A stretch of 17,075 nucleotides of DNA from Clostridia bacterium. Lineage in GTDB: Bacteria > Bacillota > Clostridia > Oscillospirales > CAG-272. The stretch spans positions 1 through 17,075 of the forward strand of contig JAFQAM010000132.1 of NCBI GenBank assembly GCA_017416885.1, in the 5' to 3' direction. Positions 1-7,732 of this stretch are shown here, piece by piece. A program made the translations under genes and the position numbers. The notes below the pieces were generated by a model. It worked only from the letters and a program-made list of their open reading frames with translations. It was not told the origin of the DNA and did not search any database. Numbering within the stretch: the stretch's first letter is position 1; each line of letters opens with the position of its first letter.

Positions 1-66
1 GATGATTTAGGCGGGGACACGGACGAAAATCCTTGGAGTTCATTTAAACTTGGGATTGAGGTATAA
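1..66 (+). CDS. 3' end of an upstream gene, unidentified (partial)
   Basis: Frame 1 is open from the window edge to a TAA at 64-66 and encodes the last 21 residues of a protein ending SSFKLGIEV; the other two + frames close almost at once. The fragment is acidic at its start (DDLGGDTDEN). A weak terminator-like hairpin follows about 30 bases later, which fits a true gene end. It is too short to assign a function. Its position just before a phage-type block suggests, but does not show, that it is another phage-type gene. Confidence 0.5.
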   Translation, partial: DDLGGDTDENPWSSFKLGIEV

Positions 67-94
67 ATTTAAATTTGATTTTCTGTAAAACTTT

Positions 95-117
95 ACCGCT
101 TGACTCCGGTTTTTTTA
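95..117 (+). terminator. weak terminator-like hairpin after the first gene
   Basis: A 4-bp stem (ACCG 95-98 with CGGT 107-110, 8-nt loop) is followed by a run of T from 110 to 116. The position 30 bases after a stop codon is right, but the stem is short, so termination would be inefficient at best. Confidence 0.35.
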
Positions 118-152
118 TGCAATAATTAGATTAGAGAGCAGGAGGGGAAGGG

Positions 153-175
153 TGTAGGGTGTAGGATGTAGGGTG
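153..175 (+). repeat. tandem heptamer repeat 1 (TGTAGGG type)
   Basis: Three consecutive 7-nt units, TGTAGGG, TGTAGGA and TGTAGGG, start at 153, 160 and 167, followed by a degenerate TGTGTTC. The unit is the reverse complement of the CCTACAY heptamers inside the coding region at 7871 and close to those at 14086. Confidence 0.75.
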
Positions 176-185
176 TGTTCCTCAT

Positions 186-439
186 TTTGCGAAGCAAAGT
201 AATTTAACTGAAAGCAATAAAGTTTGGTAAATGAAAATGTTGATTGCCAATGCTTAAAGTTTTTAGGTAAATTATTCCGCTTCGCTACATAGGTAAATTA
301 CAAAACTTCGTTTTGTAGGTAAATTAATGCTCAAATGCTTTCGCATTAGGTAAATTACTTGCAAAGCAAGTAGTGAGTGATGAAGGCACTGATAGGTAAA
401 TTATGCCGCAGGCATCATAGAGTTCTCCCAAAGGGAGAA
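186..439 (+). repeat. hairpin array 1, AGGTAAATT linker family
   Basis: The nonamer AGGTAAATT occurs exactly five times, starting at 265, 291, 317, 348 and 394. Between copies lie unrelated palindromes: a CAAAAC/GTTTTG stem with TTC loop, AATGC/GCATT, CTTGC-AAA-GCAAG, and after the last copy ATGCC-GCA-GGCAT (403-415). An isolated TTTGC-GAA-GCAAA hairpin sits at 186-198. The array ends with a 7-bp hairpin TTCTCCC-AAA-GGGAGAA (423-439), directly followed by the Shine-Dalgarno sequence of the gene at 452. The linker is constant while the stems differ, the reverse of a simple hairpin repeat. This fills the 385-base gap before the gene. Confidence 0.85.
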
Positions 440-451
440 GAAGGAGCGAAT

Positions 452-712
452 ATGAACGAACCAATAAGATTTAAAGAAGTGTTAAATAAATTGCTTTCAA
501 AAAAGGTGGATGTGGGGACAATGTCGGAGCCGATACAAAAGCTGGCTAACGGCAAGAAAATCACCTTGCTTGAGGCGGTTTTAATATCGCAAATTAACAA
601 GGCGCTTGGGGGAGATAATACGGCGGCTGCGTTTTTGCGTGATACATCAGGCAACAAGCTTAAGGATTCCACCGGTGAGACGGTGGTGAGGTTTAAGTTT
701 GAGGATTTGTAA
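452..712 (+). CDS. small phage-type protein, 86 aa, function unknown
   Basis: The start at 452 is chosen because GAAGGAG lies 7 bases upstream. The frame is open back to 377, but that part is the repeat array and has no ribosome binding site. The product is soluble with no signal or membrane segment. The central stretch (about residues 37-66: KKITLLEAVLISQINKALGG, then a DNTAAAFLRDTSG segment) has the pattern 'activate/elevate a kinase-like helix, K-A-L-x-G-D-x-x-A-A-x-x-x-R-D-T-x-G' that I associate with small proteins near terminase genes in Firmicutes phages; this is a weak resemblance only. It sits in front of structural phage-type genes. Its stop codon TAA lies inside a 9-bp hairpin (709-728). 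It could equally be an unrelated small protein. Confidence 0.75.
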   Translation: MNEPIRFKEVLNKLLSKKVDVGTMSEPIQKLANGKKITLLEAVLISQINKALGGDNTAAAFLRDTSGNKLKDSTGETVVRFKFEDL

Positions 713-947
713 CAAGCTTGCTTGTTACATCATTTACGCAAAGCGTAAATATATCGAATTACGACGGAGTCGTAATATATCGACACCGAAGGTGGAATAG
801 CTTTAAGTATTGTTAGACGAGGCTGTTTGTTTTCTGCTTGCTACGCAAGTCGATATATTTTTGCAAGCAAAAATTCGATATAATTTGCTAAAGCAAATTT
901 CGATATATTTTCCGTTGGAAAATTCGATATATTTCGCAAAGCGAAAT
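709..947 (+). repeat. hairpin array 2, ATATCGA/TCGATAT mirror array with 42-nt core
   Basis: The left half has hairpins GTAACAAGC-TT-GCTTGTTAC (709-728, holding the previous stop codon), ATTTACGC-AAA (732-750), ATTACGAC-GGA (758-776) and CACC-GAA-GGTG (784-794), joined by the heptamer ATATCGA (751, 777). A 42-nt core (795-836) follows. The right half has CTTGC-TAC-GCAAG (837-849), ATTTTTGC-AA (857-874), AATTTGC-TAAA (882-899), ATTTTCC-GTT (907-923) and ATTTCGC-AAA (931-947), joined by TCGATAT (850, 875, 900, 924), the reverse complement of the left linker. The last hairpin runs into GAGAAAGAAAGGAG, the ribosome binding site of the next gene. This fills the whole 253-base gap. Confidence 0.9.
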
Positions 948-965
948 GAGAAAGAAAGGAGTAAA

Positions 966-1574
966 ATGAAATTAGGAGAAATAAAATTACAATCATTATC
1001 ATTAATTTACCCGGATTTAGCGGTGGAATATGATGAGGAGAGCTTGGCGGACAAGGTATATGAGCTAAAGTCAAGTCACAGCTTTGCGCCTTATCTTATT
1101 GCCTCGGTGGGGGCGGTGAACAGAGCATTTGCTCAGATTGAGGGCAGACTGCTTTCGGGGACTGATACGGTTACCTTTGATTTAACAAGGGAAAATTTTA
1201 AAAACAACAGAATTTCAATTGATTGCTACAACGGTATTCTTAAAATAACCGAGGTAAAAATTAATGGAAGCAGCGTTCCCTTTGAGGTTGTCAAGGGGAA
1301 AATCAAGGTTGATTTTTCAGCACAGGGTGTGTGCGAGTTAACCTATTTTAAGAAAATTAAAAGGATAAGCCATCTTACAGGAAGCGATTATGAAATTGAC
1401 TTAAACGGTCTTGAAGCAATGCTTCCTTACTATATAAAGTGGGAGCTTTTATGCGCTGACAATAAAGACGAGGCGGAAAACGCAAGAGCGATATTTGAAA
1501 AAGCCCTTGATAGCTTTGAAAGCGCGCAAGCCACCGCTTTAAGCGAGACTGCTTATTCCTTAAGGAGAATTTAA
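966..1574 (+). CDS. putative head-tail adaptor/connector-like phage protein, 202 aa
   Basis: The start at 966 follows a strong AAAGGAG (955-961). An upstream in-frame ATG at 810 is rejected because it reads through the hairpin array. The protein is soluble: an N-terminal helical part (1-65), a beta-rich middle (about 66-135, e.g. ITEVKINGSSVPFEVVKG) and a helical C-terminus with LPYYIKWELLCAD followed by AENARAIFEKALDSFESA. Length and layout recall the T7 gp11-type tail tubular/adaptor proteins, whose C-terminal helices carry similar 'LP-x3-ka-ell...a..ye..l..f' patterns. That is an inference from fold-like pattern, not clear homology. The partner argument is stronger: its stop overlaps the start of a large gp12-like gene by one base (TAATG), so the two are translationally coupled. 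It may be another neck protein instead. Confidence 0.7.
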   Translation: MKLGEIKLQSLSLIYPDLAVEYDEESLADKVYELKSSHSFAPYLIASVGAVNRAFAQIEGRLLSGTDTVTFDLTRENFKNNRISIDCYNGILKITEVKINGSSVPFEVVKGKIKVDFSAQGVCELTYFKKIKRISHLTGSDYEIDLNGLEAMLPYYIKWELLCADNKDEAENARAIFEKALDSFESAQATALSETAYSLRRI

Positions 1575-4321
1575 TGAGACTAAATTCTAACAAGAAAATT
1601 TACACGCCAAAATCACTTTTGGGCATTGAAAATTGCGATCCTCTTGCAATCAGAGAAGGCAGATGCGCATTTTCTGAAAATCTTTTATACAGTGACGGCG
1701 TACTAAAAAAGCGAAACGGCTGGGAGGAAAAATACCGTTTTACAGATGAAAGCGGCGAGGGGCTGACGGTTTACGGCATTTACAAATATATGGACGATGT
1801 GATTTTTCACGCAGGGGACCGTTTATATAGAAATGAAATGCGCATTTTATGTCAGCCGCTTCCACGGGTAAGAAGCTACGGATTTGAATGGAATGATCTT
1901 TTATATATCGTTTCAGGCGGCGAAATATACATATATGACGGTGAAAATGTAACCAACATTTACGATAGCGGCTATGCATATATTCCAACCACCATGAAAA
2001 ATATTTCCCCGATTCATATGGAGTCAACCGAAGTCCCGGGAGAGAGCGAAAGCATAATTACGCCCCGACGGAAAAATACTCTTATAGGAGTCAGCGAAGG
2101 ACATTCAAGATATCTGCTTGACGGAAAGCTTGACAGAGACGAGGCGGTTAAGGTGAATGTGAAAATTCTTGCAAAGCAGGGAGCTGATACACATTACTAT
2201 GCGTTTGAGAGTAACTCTTCAAGGCTTTGCATCGGGGATATGGCGGGCATTATGGGAATTGACGGGGATATAGCAAGCGACTTGCTTTCGGGTGAGGGAG
2301 TGAGCGTAAATCTATCGTCGGTAAGCGAAATTGAGTTCTTTTTCAAGACGCCGATCAAGGTGACCGAGGCAAGCCTTTACGCAAAAAGCGGAACAGGAGT
2401 ACCGAGGACAAGATTTTTCTACGGTGACACTGAGCTACACGATACGGGAACGGTTGGCACGGAGTCAACAATTGATTTAAACACCGTCTTAAAGGACAAG
2501 GTAATTGACAGAATAAGAATTCACGGAAATTATGGCGTTGGCTTAATGAATGAAATCCGCATTTTTGGCAGAAGGCGATACAGCGGATATGTGGAGCTTA
2601 GCTATAACGAAAGCAACGTTGAATTTTTAAAGGGAATTAACCCTGTGTCTATAAATGACGCTTTCGGAAGACCGCTTTCCTTATACACAAACGAGGAAGG
2701 AAGCGCAAAATCAAGCAATGTCATCTATTTTGAAGCTGCGCTAAACGGAGCTACGATTATTAATATCGGATATAACGCGAAAGGCGATTCCGATATATCA
2801 AGCAACATTGAGGTTGAATACGGCGTAACGGACAGTGAAAAATTAAATTTTAAGATAGGTGAACTCTGTAAAACAGACACAGGCAGGACTGCTTTGGTTT
2901 TATCCGATGCTGAAAGCGTGTGCTTATCCTCCTTTAGCGAGGGGCTTTCCTATTTCCCGAAATCAAGTCGATTGAAGCTTGACGGTATTACCTCTTTATG
3001 TATGGGCGAGAACGGAGAGCTTTATGTGTTCAGCCGTGACACAAGCATTTCTGTAATGCTTACCGAAAACGATGGAAAGCTAAGCTATTCCTTGGCAGGA
3101 TACAGCAATCAAGGGGGAGCTATAAGCCACGGCGCTTCAAAAACGGTGAACCGCGACACCATTTCCCTTTCAGATGAGGGAATATTCGGCTCAGCTCCCG
3201 ATAAAAAATGCAGAGCGCGACGGGGTGAGGCGATCAAGGGGATGATTAAGGACAAGGAAAACGCCATAGCCGTAGAGCATAACGGCTGTTATTATCTGTT
3301 TGCTGACGGAGTAGCATATGTGGCAGACACAAGGCTGAAATCCTACGAAAATAACCGTCTTGACAGTGATTTTCAGTACGAATGGTGGCGTTTAAACAAT
3401 ATAGGCGCAACCTACGCGGCTGAAATTAACGGCGAAATTTACATTGGCAGAGAGGACGGCAGAGTGGTGCTTTTCGGTGATGGGTACAGTGATATATATT
3501 ATGAGCATTTGCAGGCGGGAAGCTATCTTTTTGACAAAAAAGAGGGGGATGTATCAATAATTTACCTTGATAAGAGCTTAAATGCGTGCGCGTATGATAA
3601 GCTTTTACTGTCAGATTGCTATAAAAGCATATGCGAAATTAAGGGACAGAGTGAAAACGAAAGCAGTCTTATGCTTCAGCTTAGTCCCCGCGATTTTCTT
3701 GATGTTATGGGATGTATAAAAATCTATCCCGAAATGACTGTCTATTTAGCAGACGGAAACGGAAATACAGAAAAAGCCGTAATTGGCGATTCAGACGCAT
3801 TTACATATACTGTATCTATTAAAAAACCGCAAAATATTCACACATATACGCATATTTTATTAAAATGCGACGGTGAGGAATACACTCTTGAGAGCGAAAA
3901 TGACTATTATTTGCTTTTAGATAGCTATGGCGATCCGATTAAGCTATATGACAAGGAAAATGCGCATTTAAGACTGAAAAAATCCACACCTGTATCGGTG
4001 GAATATGTGAGCAGACCTCTTTTGAGTAATGGCGAAGCTAAATTTCTGTACGGGGTGGAGATTGAGCTTACAGGGGACAGCGAGGGGCTGACCGTCATTG
4101 ATTACGAAACCGACAAGACGGCAGGGCGCCGTCAATTATATTCAAGCGGTGAATTTGATCTTAACAGATTTGCGTTCGGCGATTTATCCTTTGATGCTTC
4201 TCTTAAAAAGAAGCATTATTTAAGGACATTTGAGCACGGCTTTGAGTATGCGGTGTTAAGGATTAAGCATTCTTGCGCGTGCGGTTTGGGGATTAAGTCC
4301 TACGGATTAATATATAGCTAA
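1574..4321 (+). CDS. large phage tail/propeller-like structural protein, 915 aa
   Basis: The start ATG shares its A with the TAA of the preceding gene. Near the N-terminus (about residues 20-52) is NLLYSDGVLKKRNGWEE, the 'N-x3-dG-x-lxkRxGwe' pattern common in gp12-type tail tubular and related tail proteins. Many short beta-blade-like segments follow (e.g. WNDLLYIVSGGEIYIYDG, about 115-132; GENGELYVFSRDTSISVM, about 479; SLSDEGIFGSAP, about 533; NAIAVEHNGCYYLFADGVA, about 560-580), suggesting one or more propeller or jelly-roll domains. The C-terminus (LRTFEHGFEYAVLRIKHSCA) resembles the closing strands of such proteins. There is no signal peptide or membrane helix. With the preceding gene it forms a two-gene unit that I read as adaptor plus nozzle/tail protein. 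A role as a large minor tail protein is the main alternative. Confidence 0.8.
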   Translation: MRLNSNKKIYTPKSLLGIENCDPLAIREGRCAFSENLLYSDGVLKKRNGWEEKYRFTDESGEGLTVYGIYKYMDDVIFHAGDRLYRNEMRILCQPLPRVRSYGFEWNDLLYIVSGGEIYIYDGENVTNIYDSGYAYIPTTMKNISPIHMESTEVPGESESIITPRRKNTLIGVSEGHSRYLLDGKLDRDEAVKVNVKILAKQGADTHYYAFESNSSRLCIGDMAGIMGIDGDIASDLLSGEGVSVNLSSVSEIEFFFKTPIKVTEASLYAKSGTGVPRTRFFYGDTELHDTGTVGTESTIDLNTVLKDKVIDRIRIHGNYGVGLMNEIRIFGRRRYSGYVELSYNESNVEFLKGINPVSINDAFGRPLSLYTNEEGSAKSSNVIYFEAALNGATIINIGYNAKGDSDISSNIEVEYGVTDSEKLNFKIGELCKTDTGRTALVLSDAESVCLSSFSEGLSYFPKSSRLKLDGITSLCMGENGELYVFSRDTSISVMLTENDGKLSYSLAGYSNQGGAISHGASKTVNRDTISLSDEGIFGSAPDKKCRARRGEAIKGMIKDKENAIAVEHNGCYYLFADGVAYVADTRLKSYENNRLDSDFQYEWWRLNNIGATYAAEINGEIYIGREDGRVVLFGDGYSDIYYEHLQAGSYLFDKKEGDVSIIYLDKSLNACAYDKLLLSDCYKSICEIKGQSENESSLMLQLSPRDFLDVMGCIKIYPEMTVYLADGNGNTEKAVIGDSDAFTYTVSIKKPQNIHTYTHILLKCDGEEYTLESENDYYLLLDSYGDPIKLYDKENAHLRLKKSTPVSVEYVSRPLLSNGEAKFLYGVEIELTGDSEGLTVIDYETDKTAGRRQLYSSGEFDLNRFAFGDLSFDASLKKKHYLRTFEHGFEYAVLRIKHSCACGLGIKSYGLIYS

Positions 4322-4644
4322 TTGCGAAGCAACTTCACTACGCGAAGCGTCAACATTGCAACGCAACTTCACTGACGAAGTTAACTTCACTACGAAGTAA
4401 CTTCACACGATTTCTTTTGTTAAAACAGCTTATTTATATAAATGAATTATCTAAATGTGAAGTTTTGACAAGCGTTCCTAAAACTCATTCTTCGTTTTGG
4501 GAACAGCTGTGCAAAGTGAAGTTTGCTATGCAAGTGAAGTTTTACTGCGTAAAAGGAAACGCACGCAAGCGTGCAGTGAAGAGCTGCTTCGCAAGTCGAT
4601 ATATTTTCCTTGCGGAAAATTCGATATATTTCGCAAAGCGAAAT
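4322..4644 (+). repeat. hairpin array 3, chimera of AACTTCAC/GTGAAG and TCGATAT families
   Basis: Immediately after the stop codon come hairpins TTGC-GAA-GCAA (4322-4332), ACGC-GAA-GCGT (4340-4350), TTGC-AAC-GCAA, one around GACGAAGT and one around TACGAAGT, separated by an AACTTCAC-type linker. A non-repetitive centre (about 4408-4500) follows. The same linker then reappears inverted as GTGAAG(TTT) between hairpins around TTGCTATGCAA, TTTTACTGCGTAAAA and GCACGCAAGCGTGC. The right end switches to the TCGATAT family: two linkers, ATTTTCC-TTG-CGGAAAAT-like and ATTTCGC-AAA-GCGAAAT (4628-4644), then GAGAAAGAAAGGAG. The array fills the 347-base gap. Confidence 0.85.
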
Positions 4645-4668
4645 GAGAAAGAAAGGAGAAAAAAGAAA

Positions 4669-5781
4669 ATGAACTACAATTTTACAGAAGAAGAAATAAA
4701 CAAAATTTTGCTTCACTCACCTATGGTATTGCCCAACAATCCCAAGGAGCACGGGCTGACGGGCAATAACATAAAATCATACTTTTACGATTTTATAAGA
4801 AGGCTGATGGTGCTTTTAAATGAGCATTTTGTGCTTATTGAAAGAGATAAGGCATCATCAATTATAAGTCACGATACAGGTGAATCATCCCACAGTGACA
4901 TAAGAAAAATGATTGCGGATTTGGTTAGCCGTGACACTGAGCTTGGCAATGCCATTGACAATCATTACAAGGAAATAAATCTTGCTCACGATGATATTAA
5001 AGCTAAGATTTTAAGCGATATTTCAGCGCATAATCTTGATGAATACGCGCACAGAGCCTTACGCGCTGATTTAGCCTCGGTTAAGGAAACGGCGGAAAAT
5101 GCGCTTAATTTTGCCCAGGGTAAAAGTAAAATCTATCCTGTTAAGAATGTAAGCGAAATGCTTTCAAGATTAAGCGATGACCTTAATATCGGCGACAAAT
5201 TTGTGTTGCTTGATAAGAATGTGCCTGACTTTACGCTTTTTGAAAAGAATAGCGCAAGCGGTACTGACATTACAAGTGTAAGCGAATATATCCCCGGGGA
5301 GAGCTATCTTTATAACGGCTATTTGCTTGTCGCATCTGAAAGCGGAATTGATACAAGCAAATTTGTCAGAGATGAGGAGCTGGAGCTGCTTAATCTAATT
5401 GTCAGCCAGATTGATATGGAGCTTGAAAGCAGTGTAAAATCGCTTCAAAATCAGCTGAATAATAAGGAAAGCGTTTACACGGTAGCTAATGAAAGCGGTG
5501 AGACGGTAACGCTTCAGAATAAGACGGAGCATAATTTAGGGCTTCGCGCAAGTGCTTCCTTATCGTTGCCGTCTGATGTATCAGAGGATTTTGAGTGCAT
5601 TGTCAATTTTCGCTCAGGAGAAAGCCCAACGGTGTTTTCCTGCGAGGGCATTATTATGACGCAGGATGACTGCTACAAGGGATCATTCACACCTTGCAAG
5701 AACCGCATTTATGAGATTAACATTAAAAATGTTGACGGCGTGATTATTGGCAAAGTTGGATGTTGTGATTATGCTGTGTAA
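4669..5781 (+). CDS. tail-fibre/baseplate-like phage structural protein, 370 aa
   Basis: The start at 4669 follows GAAAGGAG (4651-4658). An in-frame ATG at 4417 lies in the repeat array and has no ribosome binding site. Residues about 1-65 have mixed helix (EEINKILLHSPMVLP). Residues about 68-140 carry two copies of a motif seen in tail-fibre stalks of Firmicutes siphophages, HDTGESSHSDIRKMIADL and HNLDEYAHRALRADL ('H-N-x-D-x-x-A-H-x-d-I-R'), with predicted coiled coil around them. A middle region (about 150-245) is beta-rich; a second heptad-like helix lies at 240-265. The C-terminal 100 residues (YTVANESGETVTLQNKTEHN onward, ending VDGVIIGKVGCC) match the pattern of a common beta-sandwich end domain of tail proteins. 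A role in host contact or baseplate assembly is inferred from these patterns and the position after the large tail gene. Confidence 0.78.
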   Translation: MNYNFTEEEINKILLHSPMVLPNNPKEHGLTGNNIKSYFYDFIRRLMVLLNEHFVLIERDKASSIISHDTGESSHSDIRKMIADLVSRDTELGNAIDNHYKEINLAHDDIKAKILSDISAHNLDEYAHRALRADLASVKETAENALNFAQGKSKIYPVKNVSEMLSRLSDDLNIGDKFVLLDKNVPDFTLFEKNSASGTDITSVSEYIPGESYLYNGYLLVASESGIDTSKFVRDEELELLNLIVSQIDMELESSVKSLQNQLNNKESVYTVANESGETVTLQNKTEHNLGLRASASLSLPSDVSEDFECIVNFRSGESPTVFSCEGIIMTQDDCYKGSFTPCKNRIYEINIKNVDGVIIGKVGCCDYAV

Positions 5782-5788
5782 TCGAAAC

Positions 5789-6083
5789 ATTTACGCAAAG
5801 CGTAAATATATCGAATTTGCGTAGCAAATATATCGAATTTCACGCAGTGAAATATATCGAATTACGACGGAGTCGTAATATATCGACACCGAAGGTGGAA
5901 TAGCTTTAAGTATTGTAAGACAGGACTTTTTGTTTTCTGCTTGCTACGCAAGTCGATATATTTTTGCAAGCAAAAATTAGATATAAGAACCTGCTACGCA
6001 GAACCTTGTTACTGCGTAATAATTGCTACGCAATTTCGATATATTTTCCGTTGGAAAATTCGATATATTTCGCAAAGCGAAAT
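5789..6083 (+). repeat. hairpin array 4, ATATCGA/TCGATAT mirror array with 42-nt core
   Basis: The left half has ATTTACGC-AAA (5789-5807), ATTTGC-GTA (5815-5829), ATTTCAC-GCA (5837-5853), ATTACGAC-GGA (5861-5879) and CACC-GAA-GGTG (5887-5897), joined by ATATCGA at 5808, 5830, 5854 and 5880. The 42-nt core is 5898-5939. The right half starts with CTTGC-TAC-GCAAG (5940-5952), then ATTTTTGC, CTGC-TAC-GCAG, TTAC-TGC-GTAA, TTGC-TAC-GCAA, TTTTCC-GTT and ATTTCGC-AAA (6067-6083), with TCGATAT or diverged linkers. Compared with array 2 it has two extra left hairpin-linker units and extra right units around the same backbone. It fills the 324-base gap and ends in GAGAACGAAAGGAG, the next ribosome binding site. 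Confidence 0.9.
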
Positions 6084-6105
6084 GAGAACGAAAGGAGTTT
6101 ATAAT

Positions 6106-7722
6106 ATGAATCATTTTAAAAATCACAGACGGAAATTAACCAAGAGCTTTAATGTGCGAGGCTATGAAAAAAGCGTGCACAGTGACGGTGATACAATTTC
6201 GCTGCCAAGCTCATCGGGAATTTTAAGAGAGCTGAAAATACAAGGCAAAACAGAGCAAAAGCAGTATCAGGGCTATAATTTACTTGATATTAATAATCCT
6301 ATCGTTGCAGAATCAACAGGCTATGAGGTTATTGACAATAGCTCAATTGTTTTTACACCAACGCAAAATCACGCAACATTTAGGTATTTAATTAAGGTTG
6401 AAATAGGAAAGCAATATGCGGTGAGTACTGAGAATGTGTTTAATACTTTAACAACAAATACATCCTTAAACAGAATTGGTGTCGGTAACACTGTCAACCC
6501 TGACACGCACGAATACGGATATGTAAAAAAGGATGAGCCTTTGACATTTACCGCAACAAGCGAGGATTTATATATTAAAGGCTATGCTTGTTTTACTTAT
6601 AACGAAGGACAGGCCTCCACGGTTATTAAGCCAATGGTGGTTGAGGGCGGCGAGGTTAAAGAGTATGAGGAATATTTTGGAGGCGCTTCGTCGCCAAATG
6701 ATGGGTTTCCGCAAAAAATCACGCATACAGAAAATGTATGTAGGCTAAGCGGTATAAATTTAGCATATGTTGGTACGCCTTACAAGAGTTATCAATATGC
6801 AAAATATGAGAAAATAAACGATAATGATTTTTATCTTATACCGACTAGCAAGACAACAAGCCACTCAAAATATGTGCACTTTAAATATCAAGTAAAGCGA
6901 AATACTTATTACAGAGTGAAAGCAAATTTAACACGAATCGGCAATTTTAACAGTAACAGTCAAATTCTTTGCTTCAGTGACGGTAATTTGTATATTAGCG
7001 GAACATCCAATATTGTGAACACTGAAAAGCATAATTACAATATGGTGGTCAACTCAGGCGACAGTGACACATTAACAGTAGGCTTTGTTGTTATGTCTAG
7101 TGTTGTTATCGGTGAGGAAAACGATATAAAGCTGCTTGTTGAGGATTTTTCCATAACCGAGGGAAAAGACGAAAAACCGTACGAGCCGTATGTACAGCAG
7201 CTTGAAATCAATTGGGACTGTACGCTTATGGGTATAGACGGCTACAATGATATTTTGACTGTTGATTGCGCAGAAAAATCTATTAAGCTAAATAAAAAGG
7301 TTAAGAGCGTATATATCAAGGATTTGCATCCGGGGGATATGACTGTTACGGAAAGCAACGGATATTACGGCGTGGAAATTCGCAATCTTACACAGTGGAG
7401 AGTGGGAACAAAAGCATATTGCACCCACTGTAAAATGTATGACAGTGAAAATTACACCGAAGGGCAAATGTGCTTTGAGCTTACAAGCGACGGTTATTTA
7501 AGCACCTTGTATTTTTACAACACTGAAAGCGCCACTGTCGATGAATTTATAGCTTATGCAAGCGAAAGCAATCTGATGATAGCTTATGTTATGAAAAACG
7601 AGGAAAATACAGAGCTTGAATATAATTTGTCAAGTGAGATATTACCGTATAATGCCACATCGGTAATAGAGGCGGAAAACGCAAACGGAATTGATGTTAT
7701 ATATTACTCATTACAAGAATAA
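6106..7722 (+). CDS. tail-fibre/adhesin-like phage minor structural protein, 538 aa
   Basis: The start at 6106 follows AAAGGAG (6091-6097); the frame extends upstream to 5941 only through repeat sequence. The protein has no signal peptide or membrane span. Two copies of a linker motif typical of Firmicutes phage minor structural proteins are visible: EYEEYFGGASSPNDGFPQKI near residue 188 and KPYEPYVQQLEIN near residue 363. The family form is 'YEpY-GG-pSPnpdyPQeI', which usually joins a carbohydrate-binding-type beta sandwich to the next domain. Each is preceded by a domain with the 'v..g..Y.v...' strand pattern (VEIGKQYAVS; VKRNTYYRVKANL), so I read two tandem lectin-like modules plus a C-terminal beta domain (about 380-538). 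Inference: surface binding at the tail tip. It is followed after 10 bases by a membrane-protein gene, likely in the same transcript. Confidence 0.78.
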   Translation: MNHFKNHRRKLTKSFNVRGYEKSVHSDGDTISLPSSSGILRELKIQGKTEQKQYQGYNLLDINNPIVAESTGYEVIDNSSIVFTPTQNHATFRYLIKVEIGKQYAVSTENVFNTLTTNTSLNRIGVGNTVNPDTHEYGYVKKDEPLTFTATSEDLYIKGYACFTYNEGQASTVIKPMVVEGGEVKEYEEYFGGASSPNDGFPQKITHTENVCRLSGINLAYVGTPYKSYQYAKYEKINDNDFYLIPTSKTTSHSKYVHFKYQVKRNTYYRVKANLTRIGNFNSNSQILCFSDGNLYISGTSNIVNTEKHNYNMVVNSGDSDTLTVGFVVMSSVVIGEENDIKLLVEDFSITEGKDEKPYEPYVQQLEINWDCTLMGIDGYNDILTVDCAEKSIKLNKKVKSVYIKDLHPGDMTVTESNGYYGVEIRNLTQWRVGTKAYCTHCKMYDSENYTEGQMCFELTSDGYLSTLYFYNTESATVDEFIAYASESNLMIAYVMKNEENTELEYNLSSEILPYNATSVIEAENANGIDVIYYSLQE

Positions 7723-7732
7723 AGGAGAAAAA

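Noticed and set aside
265..402. CRISPR array
   Set aside because: The repeated units are only 7-10 bases, the intervening segments are palindromic and of uneven length, and no cas gene is present.
810..965. Longer N-terminal forms of the structural genes (upstream starts at 377, 810, 4417, 5941, 10157)
   Set aside because: These extensions read through hairpin arrays or heptamer repeats and lack ribosome binding sites, whereas the internal starts at 452, 966, 4669, 6106 and 10193 each have a strong GGAG at good spacing.
4322..4410. Intrinsic terminator after the 915-aa gene
   Set aside because: The hairpins there are part of the repeat array and none is followed by a T run.
4669..7722. Diversity-generating retroelement target in the tail-fibre genes
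   Set aside because: No reverse transcriptase gene and no template/variable repeat pair are visible in the window.
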